Of a DNA stretch of 64,000 nt, positions 40,119-48,957 are shown piece by piece. This stretch comes from Enterobacillus tribolii (GTDB taxonomy: Bacteria > Pseudomonadota > Gammaproteobacteria > Enterobacterales > Enterobacteriaceae): positions 372,001 to 436,000 of the forward strand of contig NZ_QRAP01000002.1 of assembly GCF_003363015.1 (NCBI RefSeq), in the 5' to 3' direction. A model generated the notes under the pieces. That model was given only the letters and a program-made list of their open reading frames with translations. It searched no databases and was not told the origin of the DNA. Position 1 is the stretch's first letter. Each line of letters begins with the position of its first letter. The translations under genes and the position numbers were made by a program.

Positions 40119-42512
40119 ATGAAATACGTATGGGGCATCATCATTGCACTGATCGGCGTTTGGTTACTGATTCCCTGGTGGCCGGCGGGCGTCATGCTGG
40201 CGCTTTATCATGCGCTGAACATGCTGAGCGGGGCGCTGTGGCCTGATGCGCTGGCTCCCCAGGAACACTGGTTTTTAACCTCGCTGTGGCTGGCCGGCGT
40301 GCCTGTGTTGCTCTCTTCTCTGCTGGCGTTCCGTGCAAAAAAAGATAAACGCTACCTGCTGATTTGCGGCACCGTTTTTGTGTCGCTGCTGACAATCAGC
40401 CTGTTCAATATGCCGCTGACGGCCGAAGGCGGACGCCGCTGGAAGGTGGCAAATGAGTTGCAAAACACAGCATGGAGAAGCTATTACAGCACGGGTGAAT
40501 CGCTGGTGAACAGCATTGAGGAGAGCGCCTTCAGGGAACGGGAAAAGGCACAAAATAATCTGGGGCGGCTGATAGCCGAGTCTGGCAAGCGTCAGCCGCT
40601 GAGTTACCTGCCGGAGGACGCGGCGACGGCGGAAGCGATTTGGCGCCGGGCGATCGATGGCGAGGGTATTGCGCAGCTTGAGGAGCGCGCGTCCTGGCTG
40701 GTTGATCAGCCCGATCTGATGATGGCAGCCGCCATTCTTGGGATGGAACGGACAAACGTGGCGCTCGATCCGCGCCGGCCGGGATTCGTGAATGTCATCC
40801 TGGCCAACCCCCATGATGGGCAGGCCTGGCAGGGGCTGGCCCTGCAGGAGATCCTGACGCTGCACAACGGCAGGGAAGCAGGAGAAGCCATTAACAAGGC
40901 GCTCGGCGCATTGATCGTCGCGGAACTGTCAGGGAATACGGCGTCGCCGCTGAAGGCGCGTTTCGAGCAGATGTGTCGAACCTTGCCCGACTGGGTGCAG
41001 CAAACTTACGCAATTTTGCAGGCGCGCGCGCAGGTTGATAGTGCCCGGCATCAGGCGCAGGCGATCCCGCCGGAAACCGCCGCACTGGCCGACCGGGGGC
41101 TTCCCCTGCCGCTTAACGCCTTCCGGGACGTGTCGTATTTACAGAACAAAAATTACGGACAGGCTAACGTTGACTACGGGAAGTACGGCATTTTGCCGGA
41201 GAGCACGAGCGCCATCGGTCTTCCGGCGATGCGCGATCATATCGGCCAGGCAACGGTACAATTGTCGATAGACACCAACGCGGCTGGCGTGCCGGTCCTG
41301 ATTTACGTTGAGCAGGGAAGTGGTTATTGGCAGGTAGACAGCGTTGCACGCAGTGCTGCGCACTCCTGGCGCTTCACCCCGACGGGAAAGCCGGAGCGCC
41401 GCATTGTGCCGGTCGAATTTGTTGATAACCGCATGGGCTGGGAAGGTTACTATGCCGGGGTTGAGCAGTTAGCTCAGGCGCTTGCCCTGCGGATGGCGCG
41501 CAATAATCCGCCAGCCGGGGACGATCCTACCCGTCAGCTGATGACGTTTCGCAGCGGGAACATCCCGGAGAAAGGCGGGCGTCTGGTGGTTAGCCGCCCC
41601 CGTGATTATCTGCGCAGTTCTCCGGCCCAGCGTACCGAAGGCACGAACGCTCAGCGTTGGAAATCTAGCGTACAGGAACTGCGGCAGCGTAACCAAACCA
41701 CTCCACGGGATACTGACTTACTGAATCACCTGGCGACGCTGGAATTCATGTATTACAACGTTATGCACCGCCTCGACGCCCCCCGTGAAACCGATCCGGC
41801 AATCCGGTATGAGATGTTACTGTCATCGCGAAAACACTTTCTGGAGCTGATTGCGCTGGAACCAAATGGGTTTCGCGGATGGTATGGCTGGGCGCTGACC
41901 TGGGTTGACGAGGATGCGGAAGTAATGGCCGGCGGTACGGTGATTGCGCGACAGCTGGCGGCAAAGGTGGACAAACGGGCGACCAGACTGATTCAGGTCT
42001 TCGAACGGATGATGATGATGCGTTTGCCGGATAATGGCCGCAAGCGTTTCAGTACGATCATGGCGCGTATGGAACAACGCTATCAGATGACGCCTCCCGA
42101 GAGTGAGAATAACGCCAGCGACTACCTGGCGAACCGGGAAAAACTGGCGGCGCAGATCGTGCCGGCGGCTCAGCCGCTTCCAGCGCGTGCCGCGGGCCGT
42201 TCAACGGCGGGAAGGGAAAAGATGGCCGTGGTTGAGGGAGAAAGCGGCGTCGTTGACTTCGCGCGCGCGGGCGTTACGCCGGCGACCCGTTTTTCGCCGA
42301 AGAAAATACAGACTGCAGGCAGCACTCCCGCAGCGGGAGAGGTGTATTTGCAGATTGATGTCGATCGTACCGGTACGCCGTTGCTGGTGATGGTGACGCA
42401 GAGCAGCGGTTCCGAGGCGTTGGATCAGGGCGCGGTAGAAACGGCCTATCTATGGCGCTTTAGCCCGGGCGGAGCGGGAAAACAGGTTGATGTGGTGGTT
42501 GGCTATCCGTAA
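40119..42512 (+). CDS. Large membrane protein with two TonB-C-like domains
   Basis: This protein of about 797 residues starts with three hydrophobic segments (about 2-25, 50-70 and 80-100) and then a long soluble, helical part. Two segments look like TonB C-terminal domains: about residues 361-437 (IGQATVQLSIDTNAAGVPVL ... WRFTPTGKPERR) and 717-797 (VYLQIDVDRTGTPLLVMV ... AYLWRFSPGG). The start is uncertain: the ATG at 40119 lies one base after the kinase stop but has no clear ribosome site; an ATG at 40092 and a TTG at 40077 are also in frame. Coupling to the kinase gene is likely. Role unknown; perhaps the periplasmic arm of the kinase/phosphatase system. Confidence 0.75.
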   Translation: MKYVWGIIIALIGVWLLIPWWPAGVMLALYHALNMLSGALWPDALAPQEHWFLTSLWLAGVPVLLSSLLAFRAKKDKRYLLICGTVFVSLLTISLFNMPLTAEGGRRWKVANELQNTAWRSYYSTGESLVNSIEESAFREREKAQNNLGRLIAESGKRQPLSYLPEDAATAEAIWRRAIDGEGIAQLEERASWLVDQPDLMMAAAILGMERTNVALDPRRPGFVNVILANPHDGQAWQGLALQEILTLHNGREAGEAINKALGALIVAELSGNTASPLKARFEQMCRTLPDWVQQTYAILQARAQVDSARHQAQAIPPETAALADRGLPLPLNAFRDVSYLQNKNYGQANVDYGKYGILPESTSAIGLPAMRDHIGQATVQLSIDTNAAGVPVLIYVEQGSGYWQVDSVARSAAHSWRFTPTGKPERRIVPVEFVDNRMGWEGYYAGVEQLAQALALRMARNNPPAGDDPTRQLMTFRSGNIPEKGGRLVVSRPRDYLRSSPAQRTEGTNAQRWKSSVQELRQRNQTTPRDTDLLNHLATLEFMYYNVMHRLDAPRETDPAIRYEMLLSSRKHFLELIALEPNGFRGWYGWALTWVDEDAEVMAGGTVIARQLAAKVDKRATRLIQVFERMMMMRLPDNGRKRFSTIMARMEQRYQMTPPESENNASDYLANREKLAAQIVPAAQPLPARAAGRSTAGREKMAVVEGESGVVDFARAGVTPATRFSPKKIQTAGSTPAAGEVYLQIDVDRTGTPLLVMVTQSSGSEALDQGAVETAYLWRFSPGGAGKQVDVVVGYP

Positions 42513-42888
42513 CGCTGTCCGCCGCCGCACATTTCTTTTCACGCCATTTGGGGGAATCATTTTTTATATCTGAAGATAAATGGGAACGCCATAATTTATC
42601 GGCTGCAAATCTTAATTTTTCGATATATCTGTACGTAGATAATAAAACACCGGGGAAGAACGTCGTATTGATTTGCATTAAGATTATTCCAGGTGTGATT
42701 ATATGGCTGGTATCAGAGAGGAATTATGCAGTCTGAATTTTGTGTGCTGCCTGCCGTCTGTTAACACAAATTAAATAGCCGGGGACGGTTTAAAAGAATT
42801 ATTATTATTATGTCCCGGCATGCTCTTGATAAAGCTTCACTGATGTTACCGGATTAAATTATTTATAAATCCATATACAGGTAACATT
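42513..42888. other. Intergenic region upstream of luxI
   Basis: These 376 bases are AT-rich. A short inverted repeat TATCT-N6-AGATA with a CTGTAC lux-type half-site at 42629-42634 is present, but no full lux box is clear. I see no credible gene here. Confidence 0.5.
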
Positions 42889-43533
42889 ATGTTTAATATT
42901 TATAGCGTTAACTACTCATCACTGGGTAATGATAAATCGGAAGATCTTTTTATGTTGAGAAAGAATACATTTAAAGACCGCCTGCAATGGGCCGTTAGTT
43001 GTTCTGACGGTAAGGAGCTTGATCAGTTTGATAATGATAACGCCGACTATATATTTGGTGTGAAAGATGGAATGATTATATGTGGTACGAGAATGATCGA
43101 TATGAAATACAGTAATATGCTGACGAATACGTTCTCATCATTTTTTAAGAAAGTTGTGATCCCTGAGGGTAACTTCATTGAATCCACTCGCTTTTTCGTG
43201 GACAAAGAAAGAACCCGACTGCTGCTGGGGCGCAGGTTTCCTGTTACCCGGGTTTTGTTCCTGTCGCTGATTAACTATGCGAGGCAGCATCACTATGACG
43301 GCATTCTTGCCGTTGCCAGCCATCCGATGATGCATATCATCAGAACGTCAGGGTGGAATGTCTCTGTGCTGGAGACCGGCATTTCTGAAAAAAATGAGCC
43401 CGTTTACCTGTTACTCGGGCACGTAGACCCGGAAAGTCAGGAAGCATTGAAAACCAGAATATTCAGCAATGAAACTGTTCCGGATGTAAATGCGTTAAGC
43501 GCCTGGCCGTTGTCTTCCGGGGCAATGATGTAA
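42889..43533 (+). CDS. Acyl-homoserine lactone synthase, EsaI/ExpI type
   Basis: This 214-residue LuxI-family enzyme makes N-acyl-homoserine lactone from acyl-ACP and S-adenosylmethionine. The conserved residues are all in place: LRKNTFKDRLQWAV (Arg, Phe, Trp), DQFDNDNADY (Asp pair) and IESTRFFVDK (Glu, Arg). Overall it is closest to EsaI, ExpI and similar synthases, which make 3-oxo-hexanoyl-homoserine lactone; the actual chain is inferred. The stop codon abuts that of the convergent luxR gene with no base between. Confidence 0.93.
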   Translation: MFNIYSVNYSSLGNDKSEDLFMLRKNTFKDRLQWAVSCSDGKELDQFDNDNADYIFGVKDGMIICGTRMIDMKYSNMLTNTFSSFFKKVVIPEGNFIESTRFFVDKERTRLLLGRRFPVTRVLFLSLINYARQHHYDGILAVASHPMMHIIRTSGWNVSVLETGISEKNEPVYLLLGHVDPESQEALKTRIFSNETVPDVNALSAWPLSSGAMM

Positions 43534-44250
43534 TTAACTCACCGGTTTAATCAGCTGAAGTTCCATGCCAAGACGGACAGCATGCCGGGCGTTCGCCACC
43601 CCCAGTTTTTTGACGATATTCGACATATGAAATTTGACGGTGCGCGTTTTTATTCCCAGGATAATTCCCGTTTCCTGGTAGGTTTTACCCACGCTGGCCC
43701 AGTAGAGGATTTCGTTTTCTCTGTCGGTAAAGCGGGTACTTTTTTCTGAATTTGAGGCGTTTTTTTCTGATAGCGCCATCAGCGTCAAATACTTTTCATG
43801 CACGGAGGCGAGCAGGATAGAAATATCCCCCTTGTTCTGGCTGAGCGTGTGCGTAATGTCGGCTCTCATTTCTGCGGGGATGATGAACGACAGCGTGACC
43901 AGGTTGTTGTTGTAGTCATGCAGGACAAACGTGTATCCGTTAACCAAACCAAACTCGCGGGCCTGATCGAACAGCCCGGAAAAGTGAAAACCGGAGCCGG
44001 TCAGCAGATCTTCATCCCATGAGAAGGGGGTCAGCCGGTTCAGCGCCGTGATGACGACCGGATCGGTATATTGCAGGCCGTTCTCCGTATAACGTTTAAC
44101 CCATTCGTCCGGGTAATTCGTTACGCCGAAGATACATGACATATCTTTCTTGGATAACACCACGTAGGCCCAGGTGAGTTCTCCGAAATCATTTAATACC
44201 GTTTCAAGGTGATTTCTGATAATATTACTAATATTTTCTTCGTTTTCCAT
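43534..44250 (-). CDS. LuxR-family quorum-sensing regulator, EsaR/ExpR type
   Basis: This protein of 238 residues has an N-terminal autoinducer-binding domain with the conserved Trp/Tyr/Asp/Pro set in YPDEWVKRYTENGLQYTDPVV and SWDED, and a C-terminal LuxR helix-turn-helix (FTDRENEILYWASVGKTYQE ... TVKFHMSNIVKKLGV). The ATG at 44250 has GGAG seven bases upstream and matches EsaR; an upstream ATG at 44286 is poorly served. EsaR-type members bind DNA without ligand and are released by it, so this one is probably a repressor in the absence of signal. Confidence 0.92.
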   Translation of the reverse strand: MENEENISNIIRNHLETVLNDFGELTWAYVVLSKKDMSCIFGVTNYPDEWVKRYTENGLQYTDPVVITALNRLTPFSWDEDLLTGSGFHFSGLFDQAREFGLVNGYTFVLHDYNNNLVTLSFIIPAEMRADITHTLSQNKGDISILLASVHEKYLTLMALSEKNASNSEKSTRFTDRENEILYWASVGKTYQETGIILGIKTRTVKFHMSNIVKKLGVANARHAVRLGMELQLIKPVS

Positions 44251-44318
44251 TAACGGCTCCGGCAACGCAAAACGGCAGAAGAGCATACGCCGTACGTGCT
44301 TCCAGCATTCGGTTCAGG

Positions 44319-44338
44319 GTACAGGTCAAAGTACAGTC
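44319..44338. promoter_or_regulatory. Candidate lux-type half-sites upstream of luxR
   Basis: GTACAGGT (44319-44326) and GTACAGTC (44331-44338) are direct copies of a lux-box half-site, 12 bases apart. On the minus strand GACTGTACT matches eight of nine bases of the first half of the EsaR box. The second half is not conserved, so binding by the regulator is only a possibility. Confidence 0.4.
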
Positions 44339-44384
44339 TGTTACTGCCCTTACAGCCAGATTATTTTACCCCATAATATGTACT

Positions 44385-44548
44385 ACTATCAGTGCAGATA
44401 ACGTCTGTGCCGGCGTAAATTCCGGCTAAAAACTCCGCACTTTTCTTTAATGAGTTCGGGGAACAGACTGTCAAACACCAGGGAAATAATCAATAATTAT
44501 AATGAAACAAGAACAACACGACCAGAGATGGTCGTGTTGTTTTTTTAT
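44385..44548 (+). ncRNA. Candidate small RNA divergent from luxR
   Basis: A plus-strand promoter can be drawn (TTACAG at 44350-44355, CATAAT at 44372-44377, 16-base spacing) just beyond the half-sites, and a strong terminator ends at 44546. No coding frame fits in between. In Pantoea stewartii EsaR activates a small RNA gene, esaS, near esaR, which gives a precedent. The left end is a guess. The alternative is that the terminator ends a long luxI transcript reading antisense through luxR. Confidence 0.35.
44512..44546 (+). terminator. Strong intrinsic terminator, plus strand
   Basis: AACAACACGACC pairs perfectly with GGTCGTGTTGTT (12 bp, 6-base loop) and is followed by T residues only on the plus strand. 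No plus-strand gene lies directly upstream; luxI is about 1 kb away across luxR. Confidence 0.9.
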
Positions 44549-44853
44549 GCGCAAACGGTCAATGTGGCCTGTTTAGTGAGCGGGAACGGTTCCTTTTATC
44601 CGGTGTTCCGGGGGGAATAAAAGAAAGGAAATGCTTTATGAAGGGCATGGCTTTTAACAGCCATGGGGCGGAATGGCGGTGAATATAACCAATTTTCCTT
44701 ATCATCTGGCGTTTTTTTTTCATTATCCGGCGCGGATAAAACTCTGCCAGAAAGCGGGCTTCCTTTCCCGGCTGACTGGCAGATTCCTGGTTATGTTGGC
44801 GTTAGATCAAATTAAAGCAGTACCGCTCTGTATGGCGGTTAATTGCGCGGCAT

Positions 44854-46044
44854 TCAGTCTTGCTTTGCCGGCGTAATGCGCATCAGTCCCTCGAGCGCTT
44901 GTTCCAGATAACGGCGCGGGCAACCGAGGTTCAGGCGGATAAAGCCTGAACCCAACGGGCCGAAACCGTTACCCATGGATGGCGCAATGCCGGCGCATTC
45001 CGTCATCACCTTTTTCAGCTCTTCATCATTCAGGCCCAGCGCGCGGCAGTCCATCCATATCAGGTAGGTGCCCTGCGCGGGCGTGATTTTTGCCCAGGGC
45101 AGCCAGGCGGCGACCTGCTCCGCGAACCACGCCCGGTTTTCGGCCAGATAGACCAGAAGTTCGTCCAGCCACGGCGCGCCGTCGCGATAAGCCGCGCTGG
45201 CAGCTTCCATCGACAGCGCGTTGAAAACGTCCAGCCCGTGCGCGTTCAGCCGTTGGGTAAAATTATCCCGCAGCGTTTCATCGGGGATCAGGAAGTTCGA
45301 AATACGCAGTGATGAAAGGCCGAAGGTTTTGCTGGCCGACGTTGCCGCGATGACCCGCGGATGCCAGCGCGTGCCCAGGTGCAGCACCGAGGTGAAGGTG
45401 CTGCCGGGCAGCAGCAGGTCGGCCCAGATTTCATCCGACAGCACGGTGACGTCGTATTTTTCGCACAGGAACAGCAACTGGGTCAGCTCATCCGCCGACC
45501 AGCAGCGCCCCGTCGGGTTATGCGGGTTGCACAGAATGAACAGGGAGGGGCGCTGCGTGTGCAGCAACGCTTCCAGCTGTTCGAAGTCCATGACGTAGCC
45601 CTGTTCCGCATCCTCTTTCAGCGGGTTTTCCAGCAGCGTGCGCTGGTTGAGCGTCACGATTTTGGCGAAGGAGCCATAATACGGCCCCTGTACCACGACG
45701 CCGTCGCCCGGTTTGCTGAGCATCTGCAGCAGCAGCGCCAGGCCCGGCACCACGCCTTCAATGCTGCATACCCATTCCGGCCGGAGCGCCAGCCGGTGGC
45801 GTTTGGCGAACCACCTGACCAGCGCATCGTAGTAACCGGCGTCGCGTTCGCTGTAACCGAAAACGCCGTGGTCGACCCGGTGATGCAGGGCCTCCCGCAC
45901 GTTCGGCGGGCAGGGAAAGTCAAAATCAGATACCCACATGGGTAACAACGACGGCGCGGACATTCCCGGATTACGCGCCATAAAATCCCACTTTACCGAT
46001 CCCGTATTATGACGGTCGACGATCAGGTTAAAGTCATTTTGCAT
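44854..46044 (-). CDS. PLP-dependent aminotransferase/C-S lyase, PatB/MalY family
   Basis: This 396-residue fold-type I enzyme fits the MalY/PatB group, which cleaves cystathionine-like C-S bonds. The N-terminal NTGSVKWD and LPMWVSDFDFPCPP are typical, the PLP lysine lies in SASKTFGLS, and CNPHNPTGR and LSDEIWADL are the substrate/PLP loops. It overlaps nhaC by 11 bases and shares its regulation by a LacI-family repressor. Substrate unknown; a sulfur amino acid is likely. The 603 bases between it and luxR hold only the possible RNA and terminator above. Confidence 0.88.
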   Translation of the reverse strand: MQNDFNLIVDRHNTGSVKWDFMARNPGMSAPSLLPMWVSDFDFPCPPNVREALHHRVDHGVFGYSERDAGYYDALVRWFAKRHRLALRPEWVCSIEGVVPGLALLLQMLSKPGDGVVVQGPYYGSFAKIVTLNQRTLLENPLKEDAEQGYVMDFEQLEALLHTQRPSLFILCNPHNPTGRCWSADELTQLLFLCEKYDVTVLSDEIWADLLLPGSTFTSVLHLGTRWHPRVIAATSASKTFGLSSLRISNFLIPDETLRDNFTQRLNAHGLDVFNALSMEAASAAYRDGAPWLDELLVYLAENRAWFAEQVAAWLPWAKITPAQGTYLIWMDCRALGLNDEELKKVMTECAGIAPSMGNGFGPLGSGFIRLNLGCPRRYLEQALEGLMRITPAKQD

Positions 46045-47509
46045 TTATTACCGTCCTCGTTTCCTGTTCTGTAGCCATGCTTTCCGCCGCTGCGGTTTTT
46101 GGCGTTCTGGCGATGCCGAAGCCGGTGAAGCCGTAAATCAGCGCGAAGAAAATGGCGGCGTAGCATTGGATGGCCCAGGGCAACAGATCGAGCGTGCTGA
46201 CGCCGAGCGTCGTCGCCATGTACACGCCGGCCGACGTCCAGGGCAGCAAAGGCTCGATGACGGTGCCCGCATCCTCGATGGTGCGCGACAGGTTCTTGGT
46301 GTCGAGGCCCATGCGGAGGTAGGCGTCTTTGAACAACTCGGCGGGAACCAGCAGCGCCAGTTTGCCGTCGCTGGTGGCGCCGGTAACCAGAATGGTGGTG
46401 CCGATGGTGGCGGCGATCAGCTGGCCTACGGAGCGGATAACCGTCAGCAGGCGGTTGATGATGATGTTCAGCGCGCCGGTAATCGTCAGGGCGCCGGCAA
46501 AGGAGAAGGCGCAGAATACCAGCAGAATGGTGCTCATCATGGAGAACATCCCGCCACGGTTCAGCAGACGCGGCACGTCGGCGATGATGCCTTCTGCACC
46601 CTGCGGGAACATCGAGATGTTAAAGCCGTCCATGAACGCGTCCAGGCCCTGTTTAATGCTCAGCCCTTGGAAGATGATGCCGAGCACGACGGCCAGCAGG
46701 CAGGCGGACAGCATTGCCGGAATAACCGGCTTTTTACGGACAGCGCCCCACAGCACCAGCACCGGCGGCAGCAGCAGCAGGATGTTGAAATTGTACAGAC
46801 CGTCCAGCGCGGTGATGATGTCGGTGACCCGCTGCGGCGTGGCGACGTCACCCATCATGCCGCTGTGGCCGGCGATCAGGTAAACCACTGCGGCCAGGAC
46901 GAAGCTGGGAATGGTGGTGTACATCAGGTGTTGAATATGCTCATACAGCGTCGTATCGGCGACGATGGCGGCAAAGTTGGTGGAGTCGGACAGCGGCGAG
47001 ATTTTATCGCCGAAGTAGGCGCCTGAAACCACGGCGCCCGCGGCGGCGGCCAGCGAGACGTCCAGCCCTGCGGCAACGCCCATCAGCGCCACGCCGACGG
47101 TGCCGGCCGAGCCCCAGGAGGTCCCGGTACAGACCGACACCACGCTGGTGAGGAAGAAGGCGGCGATCAGGATGTACTGAGGGCTGATCAGCTTGAGGCC
47201 CCAGTAAACCATGTAAGGAATGGTGCCGCTGAACATCCAGGTGCCGATCAGCCCACCCACGCAGATCAGGATCATAATGACCGGCATGGCCTTCGCCAGC
47301 TTGCTGACGATGGAATGCATGATCTCATCCCAGCTGTAGCCCTGCCACCAGGCGATGCCTGCGGCAATGGTGGCGGAGAAGAGTAACAGGGGTTCGATAC
47401 GCAGCTCCATGACGCCATAGCCGATGATCAGCAGGGCGAGCATGGAAACGATAGGAATCAGCGCCAGCCCAAACGAGAGCGTTTTCTTGTCGTTTTCTTT
47501 CGCATTCAT
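46034..47509 (-). CDS. NhaC-family Na+/H+ antiporter
   Basis: This 491-residue polytopic membrane protein has the NhaC/ArsB-like repeats including TSVVSVCTGTSWGSAGTVGVALMG and GAYFGDKISPLSDSTNFAA. Family members exchange sodium for protons, or malate/lactate for similar pairs. The ATG at 47509 follows GGAG by eight bases; an earlier ATG at 47584 would overlap the operator region. Being fused into an operon with a C-S lyase suggests exchange or uptake of an amino-acid-like compound rather than plain sodium export. Confidence 0.85.
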   Translation of the reverse strand: MNAKENDKKTLSFGLALIPIVSMLALLIIGYGVMELRIEPLLLFSATIAAGIAWWQGYSWDEIMHSIVSKLAKAMPVIMILICVGGLIGTWMFSGTIPYMVYWGLKLISPQYILIAAFFLTSVVSVCTGTSWGSAGTVGVALMGVAAGLDVSLAAAAGAVVSGAYFGDKISPLSDSTNFAAIVADTTLYEHIQHLMYTTIPSFVLAAVVYLIAGHSGMMGDVATPQRVTDIITALDGLYNFNILLLLPPVLVLWGAVRKKPVIPAMLSACLLAVVLGIIFQGLSIKQGLDAFMDGFNISMFPQGAEGIIADVPRLLNRGGMFSMMSTILLVFCAFSFAGALTITGALNIIINRLLTVIRSVGQLIAATIGTTILVTGATSDGKLALLVPAELFKDAYLRMGLDTKNLSRTIEDAGTVIEPLLPWTSAGVYMATTLGVSTLDLLPWAIQCYAAIFFALIYGFTGFGIARTPKTAAAESMATEQETRTVINAK

Positions 47510-47586
47510 GATGGTGCTCCAGATGTGTGGTGTGGCCTTAGGGTAGGGGGAATCGTGTGGTTCAAACGTGATCTCTGGAAGCAAGT

Positions 47587-47604
47587 CATGTAAGCGCTTA
47601 CATG
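47587..47604. promoter_or_regulatory. LacI-family operator before nhaC-patB
   Basis: CATGTAAGCGCTTACATG is a perfect 18-bp palindrome with the LacI-family core TAAGCGCTTA. It lies 78 bases upstream of the nhaC start and 23 bases past the lacI-type gene. It is the obvious binding site of that repressor. Confidence 0.85.
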
Positions 47605-47626
47605 GAGTTTTGAAGTGGAATATTCA

Positions 47627-48661
47627 TCACAGTTTTGCTGATTGACGTTCAATATCTCCGCTGAATGGAGGAGATACCGAGTCACGCAGTACCAGCTCCG
47701 CGCTGAAAACATGGGCGCGGGGCGGTGGCGTCTGCTCCTGAGCTAACTGGATGGCGAGCTGGCTGGCGCGCCGGGCCATGCGCTCCACGGGGTAATGCAT
47801 CGTGGTGAGCGCGGGGTAGAGGTAGCGGGCCATCACGACGTCATCGAAACCGACCAGCGACAGTTGCTCCGGCAGGCGCAGACCGCGTTGATGCAGGGTG
47901 CGCATCATGCCGGCAGCCATCACGTCGTTGAAAGTGAAGGCGGCGGTAAACGGCACGCCGCTGTTAAGCAGCTTTAGCGCGGCGGTTTCGCCGCCTTCTT
48001 CGTCAAACGGTACGCTGATCACCCAGTTTTTCTCCGGCATGATACCGTGTTCGACCAGGGCCATGCGGTAGCCGGTCAGGCGCTGTTCACGATCGGCGAT
48101 AGGCAGGTCCGAGGTGATGCAGGCGATGCAGCGATGCCCGTTAGCGATCAGATGCTCGGTTGCCAGCCGTGCCGCGGAGACGTTGTCGAGCCAGACGCAG
48201 CGGTTCGCCAGCGCGGGAATATAGCGGTTCACCAATACCATGGCCGGGGAGTGCGCGCCGTAGCGGATCAGCTCTTCATCGGATAAACGGCTGGCATGTA
48301 CCACGATGGCTTCGCAACCCTGGTTGATCAGAAAATCGATGCCGGATTTTTCCAGCTTTTCCTGGTGCCCGCCGCTGCATACCATCAGCCGGTGCCCCTG
48401 CTGGCGGGCCACCTCTTCCACGCCACGGGCGAGACGGGAGAAAAAGGGATCGGCCAGATTCCCCGTCAGCAGGCCCAGCATGTCGCCGCTGCGTTTGGCC
48501 AGCGCCAGGGCGGCGGCGTTACGCCGGTAATGCAGATCGCGCATGGCTTTCTCAACGCGCTCGCGGGTGACCGGTTCAACGTAGGCGGTCTGGTTGATAA
48601 CGCGCGATACGGTGGCGGTGGATACGCCGGCCAGCAGCGCAACCTCTTTCATCGTCGTCAT
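47627..48661 (-). CDS. LacI-family transcriptional repressor
   Basis: This 344-residue regulator has the LacI N-terminal helix-turn-helix MKEVALLAGVSTATVSRVIN and hinge residues RRNAAALALAK, then a periplasmic-binding-protein-like effector domain with DPFFSRLARGVEE and LVGFDDVVMARYLYPALTTM. It most resembles GntR/IdnR-type members. It sits upstream of nhaC-patB on the same strand, and the palindrome between them should be its target. The effector is unknown. Confidence 0.9.
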   Translation of the reverse strand: MTTMKEVALLAGVSTATVSRVINQTAYVEPVTRERVEKAMRDLHYRRNAAALALAKRSGDMLGLLTGNLADPFFSRLARGVEEVARQQGHRLMVCSGGHQEKLEKSGIDFLINQGCEAIVVHASRLSDEELIRYGAHSPAMVLVNRYIPALANRCVWLDNVSAARLATEHLIANGHRCIACITSDLPIADREQRLTGYRMALVEHGIMPEKNWVISVPFDEEGGETAALKLLNSGVPFTAAFTFNDVMAAGMMRTLHQRGLRLPEQLSLVGFDDVVMARYLYPALTTMHYPVERMARRASQLAIQLAQEQTPPPRAHVFSAELVLRDSVSPPFSGDIERQSAKL

Positions 48662-48908
48662 ATCACGTAGTGTCCTTTTTTATTCTGGGTGGTATCAGTT
48701 TTTTCTGAGACTCATCTTATTCCATTTCGTGCGCCGGACAATAAAGGGAATATCGATACGTGACGCCTCCCCGTTTCTTCTTTTTGGCACGGGGGTGGGA
48801 TTGCGTATTTGTGCGGGGGAGGGCAAGCCGCCGATGAGCGGCAGAGAGCATGTGGATGAAAAGTTCGGTGCGGTTACCTCCGAACGGGGTGTTTTTGCGG
48901 GGTTAAGC

Positions 48909-48940
48909 GGGAATACCCGGCATTTTTGCCGGGCATTCCC
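48909..48940 (-). terminator. Hairpin after the NRPS gene
   Basis: GGGAATGCCCGGC and GCCGGGTATTCCC (minus strand) form a long stem with one mismatch just past the synthetase stop. It lacks a T run, so factor-independent termination is uncertain. Confidence 0.45.
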
Positions 48941-48957
48941 GTTGAGGAACGAATATG

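Noticed and set aside
42548-42736. 62-codon frame upstream of luxI
   Set aside because: No good ribosome site and no similarity that I recognise; AT-rich intergenic DNA explains it.
44673-44876. 67-codon frame between the terminator and patB
   Set aside because: No clear ribosome site, overlaps the end of patB, no recognisable family.
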